From Oryzias latipes (lineage: Eukaryota > Chordata > Actinopteri > Beloniformes > Adrianichthyidae): DNA of 64,000 nt. The notes beneath the pieces were generated by a model, which worked only from the letters and a program-made list of their open reading frames with translations, had not been told where the DNA came from and did no database searches. Both the position numbers and the translations under genes were made by a program. Shown here piece after piece: positions 35,331 to 47,300 of this stretch. The DNA lies in assembly GCF_002234675.1 (NCBI RefSeq), contig NC_019867.2:3118001-3182000 (forward strand), in the 5' to 3' direction. Positions within the stretch are counted from its first letter, which is position 1, and each line of letters starts with the position of its first letter.

Positions 35331-38300
35331 ATATAAAATAAAATAAATAAAAAAAACGCTCACCAACTTATAGATGTAAAACATACATGTAAACAGATAT
35401 ACCATAGCCCCACTGTATTCCTAAGCCTGTTCATCATATTGTTACATTACATCGTGGACTTATTCAATATGTATCTTTTAAAGAAACATTCAAACTGGAC
35501 AAGACTTTTACAAGTTTTCTTATCATCCAACAGATCGTTCCATAGTGTAACACCCTGCACTGAGATACACATGGATTTTAGGGTGGTCTTACTTTAGGTT
35601 GATAAAATTTGTTGGTTCCTCTCAAGTTGTATTTATTTACCGCATCTCTGCTTTGAAACAAAGTTTGAATATTAGATGGCAAAGAATTTATTGATACTTT
35701 ATACATGATTTGAGCAGTTTTAAAATCAACCAAATCCTGTAATTTTAAATTAAATGTTTTAAGAAAAAGTGAATAGGTGTGTTGATTATATTTAACTTTG
35801 TGAACTAATCCGATTGCTCACTTTTGGAGTATAATTAGAGGATGCAGATTTGTTTTGTAACAATTTCCCCACACTTTAATACATTCATTCATGGGTTGCC
35901 GGAGCCTATCCCGGCCACTTGGGCGAAGGCAAGGGATGCCCTGGACTGGTCGCCAGTCTGTCGCAGGGTGGAGTATCCTCAATCACACATCCATTCACTC
36001 TCACACTCACGGACAATTTAGAGTTGCCAATCAACCTATGTAGCATGTTTTTGGACGGTGGGAGGAAGCCGGAGATCCCGGAGAAAACCCATGCATGCAC
36101 AGGGAGAACATGCAAACTCCACACAGAAAGGTCCCCCATTGATGTTGTGTTTTTCATGTCCCCCAGCCGGGACTTGAACCGGGGGCCCTCTTGCTGTGAG
36201 GCAAGAGCGCTAACCACTGCGCCACCGTGCAGCCCACACACACTTCAATACAGTAATTCAAATATGCCATTATGAAGGAGTGATGCAAAATAAGTAAGGC
36301 GTATTGATTAAGCATCGAGCTAAATCTTTTAATCCCTCCTACACATTTAGCCACTTTTGAACGCAAATACTGTATGTGAGGTTTCCAACAAAGTTTATCA
36401 TTGATAACTACACCCAAAAACACATGTTTTTGCACTTTCTCAGTAGCTGTATCATTGATAACAATTTGCACTGGCACTTCCCTTCTCTGTCTCCTAAATA
36501 ATATGAAGTTAGTCTTTTTTAGATACAATGATAACTTATTCCTATTAAACCAATATTTTAACTTGTAAATTTCTTTAGTTATGTCTCTTAGAAGTTTCTC
36601 TAAATTCTCCCCTGAACAAAGAATGTTAGTATCATCTGCAAAAAGTATGAATTTCATAATTTGTGATTATTTACATATATCATTAATATAAAGTAAAAAC
36701 AGAGTTGGTCCAAGATTTGAACCTTGAGGTACACCACATATGATTTTCCTATTTTTTGATTTATATTTACCAATTTGTACAAACTGTTGTCTATCTTCCA
36801 GATAGCTCTTTAACCAGTTTTGTGTCACTCTTCTGATTCCATACTTTACCAATTTATACAGTAAAATATGATGGTCAATCGTATCGAAGGCTTTCTCTAG
36901 ATCTATACAAATTCCAATTGATGAATTTATTTTTTTCAATACAATTTTTCCCACTTTAATATAATATGTGCACACAGCATTCGCTACAAACTCACTTTAT
37001 TTTTCCTGCAGACTCGTTTATAAAACATCCACCTTCTTTACTGACTCTCAAAGTCATCCTGCGTAATATAGCCCAAACATACCAAACTCCCACAACTGTG
37101 TTTCTCCCAAGAAAAAACAAACTGCATCCACTGCTGCCTGATATACGTACTCTTTGGAAACAAGAAACAACTGTCTTTAACAGGTTAAAATGAAACCAAA
37201 CCCTGTAATGTGCTGAAGAATGTCCAGCAGGGAAAATGTATTATAGAAAAATATGGGGCATTTGGAGTTTAGCTTTTATACCACATTTAAAAAAAAAAGG
37301 AAAATATTTATTTGAATTCAAAAAGATGAAATTGAACAAAAATCTCAGGAAATTTTAATGCTGTTTTAATATTCAGAGTAATCCAGATGAATCATTTTAC
37401 TTCTTAAAACTGACAGTTTTATTTTGACATGCAGCACTTTGGGAATGTTGTGGTCAGCATTCCTAGGTCAATGCAGAACTCCCCGGAAACACAAAGGGTT
37501 GCAGCATGTTTCAGACTAATTACAAACATGTGAGCCAGCAAAAAGTGACCTCCCAAAAGTCACATGACGGAAGTGATTCAGGGCTTGGGGAAGTCCTAAT
37601 TTACAGAACTCACAATAGGTTAGGGATGTTGTTAAAAATACATTCTGAGGGAATGTCATGACCCTAGTTTTTTTTTTGTATATTGAGTTTGTTTTGTTTT
37701 GTTTTGTCTACGTTTTGTTTCACGTGACTTTGTGGCTGCACTGGATTGGAGGAAGAGAGACTGGTGCTGGCTTTGGATTGGAGGGAGGAAGATTGGTGGC
37801 TGCACGTGATTGGACATTGGGACTTTAAATACATGGTATACCTAGGTTTTTAACATTTGGGACAGTAAACCCTTCTATTATTTGTACATTGTCATTGGTC
37901 TTGGCACCTTTATGAAATTGTTTGATGATTTGAGGGCTTACTTTTTGGCATTAGGGTTAATTTCCTTCTTATTTATGTAATGGCCTGCACCCCTAGACAT
38001 AAGGTGCATGAGGGAATAAAAGGAAATCTTTCCAAGTTCATCATTCAAAAAGCCATGAACACTCGACGTCACCTGGCCATAACGCCTTCAGGTTGGTAGT
38101 AGGCAGTCAGATGTTTCAGGTGAACTTGGAGAGTCTCAAAGTGTCACCAGGAGGTTTGCATCAAGACACAGAACTACTGGCAGATTTTGAGACAGAGCCA
38201 GGGGTGGAGCCCCGCCAGTGACAGACCGCAACCATGACCAGAACTCCAGGACCTCCAACCTCAGACATGGTATAGCAAACGTCTCACAACAGAAGGCCTG

Positions 38301-41300
38301 TTTACCAGATGTGAGGGTACTAGGATTTCCAAACAAACCATTCACAACCGACTCCACCACTTTGACCTGAGACAACCGTTGCAGGTGACTCCACCGACAC
38401 CAAGACATCGCCATCAATGTTTGCATTGGACACGAGACCATGTGACCTGGACAATGCAGCAATGGTCACTGATGGACGTCAGGTCACCTTGCAAAGACAT
38501 TATGGTTGGTTAGTGATGCGGGAGAAGGCGAGGTGAGCGATGCGCCAAGGTCAACATGGTCAAAATAGGAGAAGCACAAATAGCAATATCCCAGATGTAT
38601 TATGAACAGTGTATTTATGTCACTGCAATACATCCGGTAAAATAGTTTCCACATAACTCACAGCTTCCTTAAGCTCTTATCTTGGGCAGCTGTGGTGCAG
38701 ATGTAAGAGGATTGACCTCTGATCGCAATATCACTGGTTCGGTTCTCGCCTTATCCACCCAGTGGATCAAATCCAAATCAAATCAAAACTTCATTTATAA
38801 AGCACTTTTATATAAAAGTAAAACACAAAGTGCTTTACATTAAAACACAACAAAATAAAAAAAACAAGCATGACAATTAAAATAAACAAGCACAAAAATT
38901 AAAAAAAATGGGGCCCCCTCCCCATACCTAGGCCCCCACTCCTTTCACACCTCCCACCCCATAACTGATGGGGGAAAACAATGAGCAATAGGCTGAGCAC
39001 GAAAACAAGATGTTGGAAATGCTGATAATTGGAACCTCCCTCTCTGTGAACAGCTGCATAGACAGCTAAATGCAGCATCACAGGCGGGGACCGCTCCACC
39101 ACAGCTAAGTGGTGATGCAGGTTCCCATCTAGAGTGGCTGAACAGCAGCCGACCCAGAGGGAGAGGTTCCAGCTGAGGAAGCACCGGAAATAAAAATGAG
39201 AATAAAAATGAGAATGAAAAAGTTAACATATTGCAGGGCTCCAGACTAACTTTTTTCACTAGGAGCACAGTGGCCCCTAACTGAAAATTTTAGGGGCGCA
39301 TACCGTAAATCAACATTCTAACCAAATCTACTAATTTCCACTGTATTACTAATAAGTGCTTTAATAATAGATGCAGAAATTACAATGTGCTGTTTCAAAT
39401 TCAGTGTCACATTTTATTCTGCACTTTTGAAGATGCAACAAAACAAAAGCATCGCTGTCATGACAGTACAAATTTATCTTTGTGACACCAAATAGGTGCA
39501 GCCAAGATGCACAATAAGCGTGTTTGAGATCACCCAGGTGAACTCAACGCTGCGCAGATCACCTGGTGTGTGACATATATTTTTGTTTTTGCTCCAACAT
39601 CAACTGTCAATCGAGAAAGGGGTGGGAGCAAGGGGCAAACCTACCCGGACACAGCTGGAAACTGAACTGACTGAAAGCTGCTCTACAGACTACAAAACAA
39701 TGCATTATGGGACATGTGTCCTGATGGTTTTTGTAGTGGAGTGATTAATTAAAATAATTTAAAATACCAATTCATTAAAAAAAGGCTACATACATCACAA
39801 AACATTAAAATAATCATAAAATATATAATAACACAGATCATACTAAGGGGGAGAAGAATATTAAAACTAAATTGAATGTTAAGGACAATTCCTATTTCCT
39901 GTCCTCCTTCAGTCTTGCTGCAGATTCGCTTTCATCTCACAGCCCCCCCCCCCGCCTGGTCTCCCCAACGATCCAGGCGAGGTGCTGGTTCATCTCAAAC
40001 ACGTCTATCGTTGCATTTTCCCCACGTATTTTCAGTGAGTCTAAAACTAATGTTGTTTTTGCTCGAGCGTGTTTAATGTTAGAGCCCCGTTAGCTGTCAC
40101 GCATGTAGGTGTGGGACATTTATTCTCCTCAGCTGACCCGACTCCAGCGGGAGCGGTGTGCTGCCGTAACAACCGCGCAGGACCGTTTTCTGCGCCGCCG
40201 TAACCGTAACCAAAACCTAAACCTTCCTCCGGTTCTGTGCGGCCCAAACAAAAGTTCAGCACGGGCTGCATGTATGTAGAAAATTACGAGCGAATAAATA
40301 CGTTCTAAAGGAAAGTAAGGAACTTCTTAATGTGGTCCGGGGAGGGGGCTGTCAGGTTTCCTGCTTTCAAACCCTGTCATTGTCACGCCCCCAAGTTTCG
40401 TATACCCCACTGTGATTGGTTGGTCAGCTTCGCGCACGACAATGAAAAAGTGTCATTCATACAAACTGGCGGGGCTGCAGTAACATTAAACCTTCATATT
40501 AAGGCGGGGACCGCAATATATCATCTTGGGGGCCGCAAATAGCCTGCGGGCCACGAGTTTGAGACCCCTGCTGTACACTCTGGCACTGGTACACTAGCCG
40601 CAGGTGGGAAGAACGAATCAATAGTTCGCTTGCTCATAGCTCAGATGCAGATATCAGGTTTTGATATTTGTCTCTCCGTTTCCTTCCCACAGATGTTTAC
40701 GCGCTCGATTATCTCTAGGCCCCTCCCCCTACACGCATTTTAGCCACTCACAGTGGCTTTCCCTATTCTTCTCACACGCAGTGGCCGCCTCGCACACAGG
40801 TATCACGCGAGAGTGTACGTGCTCGCGTTTCATGAATATGTGCGCGAGTGTGTGTGTCTGCCTGCGTCCGTGTGCGCTTGCGTCTCATTAATTATTTCAT
40901 TGATCATCGACGTGCCCCTTCCACGTTTGATGTATAAAAAATACGAAGGGTGGGGGAAGCAAATTTACTGGTCGCGCATGTGCGACTGGATGTAAAATTC
41001 AGTCGCACACTCTCAAATTTTGGTCGCAAAATGCGACCAATTGCTCGCAGTCTGGAGCCCTGTATTGATAAAAACAATAAAACATTGAAATAAGGTAAAT
41101 TAAAATAACGCGTTAAAAATCTAGTTCAAGTTCATAAAACAAGATAAAATGGATAAATAAATACATATAAATAACTAACTAAATAAATAAATAAAAGTAA
41201 TAAAAAATCAGCTAAAAGCCAGGTTAAAAAGATGGGTCTTGAGCCTTTTCCTAAAATCATCAATGCTCTCTGCGGCTCTCAGGTCCTCTGGCAGACCGTT

Positions 41301-44300
41301 CCATAAACGGGGCCATAGTGTTGAAACGCAGCCTCTCTGTAGGTTTTGGTTTTTACAGTGGGAATGGTTAACAGACCAGTGCCAGATGATCTCAGGGTCC
41401 GCGAGGGTTCATACTTTACTAAAAGACCAGGGGCCTCATTTATAAACGTTGCGTACGCACAAAAGAAGCCGTACGCCACTCTCTACGCAATAGTTGAGAT
41501 TTATAAAAAGCAAACTTGACAGGAAAATGTGCGGTCCTTCACGCAAGCTCTGACCCAGGCGTACGCACAAAAACGGGTGAAATGAGAAACGGCGACGCCG
41601 TCGGCACATGGAAGAAACACGTGAAAGTGAAAATGACAATACTGCCTCTCAGAAATAACATGAAGACTTCACAAAGCAAGTCTTACAATTAACAGCTACA
41701 CAAACACGAACACGTTTGATCGTTCAGCAGTGAAACAAACAAAAAAAAAATCAAACGAAAATTACAACAGAAATTCAAATGAACACATAATTGCAAAAAG
41801 AAAAGTGAAATATTTTCTGCAATATTGGCATGTTGTGCAATTCATCCTCATAAATAATATATTTAACAGAACGAAATAATGTACACAACTGATATTCCCG
41901 TCAATGTGTCCGTCTGGCGGAGCAGATATAGGTGCAGACAGACAGATGGATAGACAGAGAGAGATGCATTAATTGTCCACTGGGGAAAGTTGTTTTCATA
42001 GTAAAACATTTCTTCATAAGCTACAGAATTATGGTATTCATGCATATGCCTTTAGTTTGTTTTATTTTTGACGAAACAATGTATGGCGTATGTCTCAACC
42101 ATTCAGAAAGCAACAAGAAATTAAATTTGCGCTGATCAATTTCCCATTTCCACGTCGATTATTACCGACATCTGCAGCTTGTCAGATGTAATTAAATGGA
42201 GGGAAATAAAATGCCCCATCACAATGCGTAATGACGCACAATGGCTGATCTTGCGCTCTTAGAAGATGTGGCAAATGGAAGAATTCGGAGTGAACGCATC
42301 TTTAGACAGCAAGGAGACTTGTTGGCAAACGAGGACGAGTGGCTTATGAGCCGGTTCCGACTTCCTCTGCGGGCTTTTGGGGGTGTGTCACCCGGTGCAT
42401 CTGGCGCATCGGTGTTCCCCCCTGCGCCTCAGTCACCACTCCACTTAAAAGGGATTCCCCAATTATTGCCGCCAGTCTCTCATCAGGAGGGGTCAGCTCC
42501 GGTGTCCCCCCCCCCCCCCACACACACACACCCGTGTGTGGGTGTGGGTGTGGGGGGGGGGGGGGTACAGCGCTAGACGTTTTTTTGCTTTGACTTTGAT
42601 GTCCGACCTTTTCTTTTTTATTTCGGCCACGGTCCGAGGTCGTGAGGCTACAGCATTTTCGGCTTCTGCCGCCGTCTGCCACTCACGTGCCTTTTTAGCA
42701 TTTGTAATGCCCACACTGTGCCCTCCAAACAACATTATTCTCCTCTTTTCCACCTCGCCAACGATAACTTCTACTTCACATTGAGTGAAGTTACGTTTTT
42801 TTGATTTTCTCTCCGTGTTTGGCATGGTTTCGCAATCAATGAATATTCATTTGTGGGCGTTTCACGGACTATTTATGGGCAACTATAGGCGTGTGATGAG
42901 GCCGCAAAAGCTGCGCAGCATTTAGGATTGGTTGTGATTTATTAAGAGAAAGATGCGTAGGATGTGCGTGCGCACGGTTTTATAACTCCGAATATTTCTG
43001 TGCGTACGCACGTCCTATGTTTCATCCGTACGCCACTTCTGACGCAAATCCTACGCAAAGTTTTATAAATGAGGCCCCAGGAGGCGAGCTCACATCACCC
43101 CAATTTTAAAATCCCTGCTTTGGCTCCCCATATGCTTCATGATTCATTTTAAGATACTTTTAACAGTTTTTAAATGTCTTAACGGTCTTGCGCCTTCTTA
43201 CTTATCAGGGGCCTCATTTATAAAACAGACGCCGAAAATGCTGTAGCCTCACAACCTCGGACCGTGGCCGAAATAAAAAAGAAAAGGTCGGACATCAAAG
43301 TCAAAGCAAAAAAACATCTAGCGCTGTACCCCCCCCCCCCCCCCCCACACACACACAGACACACCCGTGTCTGCCACGGGTGTGGGGGGGGGGGGGGGGG
43401 GGGGACACCGGAGCTGACCCCTCCTGATGAGAGACTGGCGGCAATAATTGGGGAATCCCTTTTAAGTGGAGTGGTGACTGAGGCGCAGGGGGACACCGAT
43501 GCGCCAGATGCACCGGGTGACACACCCCCAAAAGCCCGCAGAGGAAGTCGGAACCGGCTCATAAGCCACTCGTCCTCGTTTGCCAACAAGTCTCCTTGCT
43601 GTCTAAAGATGCGTTCACTCCGAATTCTTCCATTTGCCACATCTTCTAAGAGCGCAAGATCAGCCATTGTGCGTCATTACGCATTTTGATGGGGCATTTT
43701 ATTTCCATCCATTTAATTACATCTGACAAGCTACAGATGTCGGTAATAATCGACGTGGAAATGGGAAATTGATCAGCGCAAATTTAATTTCTTGTTGCTT
43801 TCTGAATGGTCGAGACATACGCCATACATTGTTTCATCAAAAATAAAACAAACTAAAGGCATATGCATGAATACCATAATTCTGTAGCTTATGAAGAAAT
43901 GTTTTACTATGAAAACAACTTTCCCCAGTGGACAATTAATGCATCTCTATCTATCCATCTGTCTGTCTGCACCTATATCTGCTCCGCCAGACGGACACAT
44001 TGACGAGAATATCAGTTTTGTACATTATTTCGTTCTGTTAAATATATTATTTATGAGGATGAATTGCACAACATGCCAATATTGCAGAAAATATTTCACT
44101 TTTCTTTTTGCAATTATGTGTTCATTTGAATTTCTGTTGTAATTTTCGTTTGATTTTTTTTTTGTTTGTTTCACTGCTGAACGATCAAACGTGTTCGTGT
44201 TTGTGTAGCTGTTAATTGTAAGACTTGCTTTGTGAAGTCTTCATGTTATTTCTGAGAGGCAGTATTGTCATTTTCACTTTCACGTGTTTCTTCCATGTGC

Positions 44301-47300
44301 CGACGGTGTCGCCGTTTCTCATTTCACCCGTTTTTGTGCGTACGCCTGGGTCAGAGCTTGCGTGAAGGACCGCACATTTTCCCGTCAAGTTTGCTTTTTA
44401 TAAATCTCAACTATTGCGTAGAGAGTGGCGTACGCCTTCTTTTGTGCGTACGCAACGTTTATAAATGAGGCCCCTGGTCTTGGTGAGAACTCGTGCAGCA
44501 GAATTTTGGAGAAGCTGAAGGTTCCAGCAAGCAGGGCGTTACAATAATCAACTTTACTCATGATAAAAGCATGCATTAGCATCTCCATATTAGCAAGAGA
44601 GAGTAGTGTGCGGACCCTAACCAGATTTCTAAGATGATAAAAACCAGTTTTAACCACCTGTTTCATATGGGGGATAAAATTTAGCTTAGAGTCGAAGATA
44701 ACGCCCATGTTTCTGACCGTTTCTGAATGACTTAATGAAAGTTCCTGTAGCTTCAGAAACGGTTTCTCTCTTTTGGCTTCAGGACAGATAACTAAAATAC
44801 ATTTGGTTTTGACTCAAAGTTATGGAAACAAGGCTGGAGATGATAATAAAAAACAAAGATTTAGTATTAAGTAAATAAAAGTAAACATTTCTATTGATAC
44901 AAAAATTGCGCTAAAAAAGAAAACTGCTTCTAAATTACAACATTTTAACCAAAGAGCAGAGATCTTCTCCCCTGTGTTTGTGCAAAATGAACTTGGACAG
45001 GATTTCTCAGAAGTGTGCAAACAGATGCGATCACAGACTATCACTTCTGCAGATAAGATGAATTCTCTAGCTTCAATCTTTGGTCTTCGCTTTAAATTCC
45101 AGACCCTTTAGTGAGATGAGCTCATCGACAAACGGATGTTCAGGCTTAACATAAACAGAACGCTATCAGAGGAAGCCACAGACTCACTCATGAAAAGCCT
45201 TTGTGGGAGGAAAGTGGGAGATATTCACAAGTGTAAAAAAAATCCTCAAAGATTCTTTGTGATGACGCTCACCTTCACTTGGCTGACCTCAAGCAAATCC
45301 CAGTGACCGCCGTGTGATCTAATGTGAACAGTGTACACGAGGCAAACTGTTAACACACCAGATCCCACCAAAGACCCGCCGTTAGAAACTAACAAGCTCA
45401 GTCTTTGGGTCATTTTTAAAAGCATTTGCTCGTCCCGCAGAAACATGGACACGGACTCGCCCACCGTATCAGTTCTTAACAAAAAATATTAAATTGGAAT
45501 TGAAGCAGCTTCAAAGACCCGTTAAAAATAGGGTTTTTGGTGTTTTTAACATGTTCTTGTGTCCTTTTTCTGATTGCATTTCTTAGTATTTATTCAAGTT
45601 GTTGTGAATCAGGAGCAGAAAAAAAAATATTGCTTGAAAAAGATCGTATTTGTGAAAATATAGAAAAGGGGGGCCACAAACTCCGCAATGGGGGAGGGGG
45701 CAGGCCCACACCAATGGTCCCGCCCACAACTAGGAGGTACCTTTCTAATGACCTCCTGAACTGTGTCATAGAAAACGGCTGTTTTTTTATTTTTACCAAA
45801 AACCCCATAATCATAATTAAAAGACCACCAGATGATGGGAGTCAGACTTTAACAACCTATGAGCATATAAAGCGATCATTACTGGAAAAAAAAATCTTCA
45901 AGAGGAAGGAAAAACTTTGCCACAAATTTGCATTTGAACAAATTTGCCAAATGCCCTTGGTTAACTACCGTCTACAAAATGCTTGTAAAAAGAAAATAAC
46001 CTCTATAAGAATTTCTTAAAACAGAGGACATAAGATATAAGTCATATAAAAATAAACTAACTTAAATAACATGGCACTGTAAAAAAGTTTACTTTAATAA
46101 TCTACTGAATGAAAATAAAAACAACGTAAAGCGAGTTTGGGAAATATTAAATAACGTCATTAAAAATGGGACAAAAAGCCAAACATATCCAGAGTTCTTT
46201 ACAGATGAGAAGGGTCAAAGCTTTAACATCAATGAAGCAGCAAACAGTCTCAATAACTATTTTGTAAACGTGGGTCCAGAGTTGGCAGCGGAAATTCCAA
46301 AATGCAAAACCAGCAAAGACAATAATCCACTCATCGAAAGGATCCCACACTCAATCTTTCTCTCTGATGTGAACCAAAATGAGCTGATATCAATTGTAGA
46401 TAAATTCAAGAGTAACAACTCCAAAGATTGTGAAGATATAGATATGAAGGTGGTGAAAAAGGTAATTATTAGTATCTCTAAGCCTTTAACAGACATGTAA
46501 CTTATCATTACAAACTGGGAGATTCCCAAACCAAATGAAAATTGCAAAAGTGATTCCGATCTATAAGAGTGGAGACAAACACCAATTTACAAACTATAGA
46601 CCTGTCTCTCTTCTTCCACAATTCAATCATTTTAGAAAAAATATTGACAAATATAACTTTATAAATGAAAACTATCAGCTATCATTGATGCTGTGGAGGA
46701 AATCACAAATGCTCTGGACAAAAAGAAATATGCAGCTGGAATTTTCATTGACTTAAAAAAAGCATTTAACACTCTCAACCATGACATCCTACTTGACAAA
46801 CTGGAAATGTATGGGATAAGAGGAATAGCGCTAACTTGGGTCAAAAGCTATTTAACGGGAAGAAAACAATTTGTCAAGATGAATCAGAAACCAAAGAGAT
46901 AAGTTGTGGTGTCCCACAAGGATCAATCCTGGGCCCGCTACTATTCAATATTTACATAAATCTTCTTTTTCTTTCGGCTTTTCCCATCAGGGGTCGCAAC
47001 AGCGAAACAACCACTCTTTCGAATATAAGTTGCATGGTTAACTTGGCAATGTTTTATGCCGGATGCCCTTCCTGATGCAACCCTCTCAATTTATCCGGGC
47101 TTGGGACCGGCACAGAAGCAGAGAAGGGAACACGGAGCAACCCGGATTCGAACCCTGGTTCCGCGGACGGAAGGCGCCGCAAACCAGCACGAGCTAAACT
47201 GGCTCCCAGGTATTCAATATTTACATAAATGATATGTATTTAATGTTTCAAAGCTTATGAAACTCACTTTGTTTGCTGATGACACAAACATATTCTATTG

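Larger units (their letters stand above)
34752..36975 (-). mobile_element. Non-LTR retrotransposon (5'-truncated LINE)
   Basis: The minus strand encodes degenerate reverse transcriptase: IDLEKAFDTIDHHILLYKL, CGVPQGSNLGPTLF, FADDTN, then the C-terminal part (NYCIEVWGN..., LVDFKTAQIMYKVS). It is interrupted by a SINE (35884-36238). A 3' part rich in pyrimidine and a (TA)n tract runs to about 34752. Same family as 45960-48070. It is jockey/CR1-like; the exact clade was not determined. Confidence 0.8.
38775..44818 (-). mobile_element. LINE broken by hAT and Harbinger insertions and an inversion
   Basis: Read on the minus strand, 44818-44474 encodes a reverse transcriptase C-terminal part (MGVIFDSKLNFIPHMK, LLSLANMEMLMHAFI, LQNSAARVLTKTR). 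The continuation is found inverted on the plus strand at 43081-43205 (SSHITPILKSLLWLPI ... APSYLS). The next piece is back on the minus strand at 41427-41063 (KYEPSRTLRSSGTGLLTIP). After a hAT insertion the 3' UTR continues from 39233 to about 38775, ending in AATCAAATCAAA-type repeats. Confidence 0.8.

Noticed and set aside
37654-38560. Possible solo LTR starting TGTCATGACCC
   Set aside because: No matching CA terminus, target duplication, primer site or second LTR could be found.
45537-46019. 160-codon plus-strand frame
   Set aside because: Its first half is a dispersed repeat and its second half the start of LINE-derived DNA; not a gene.
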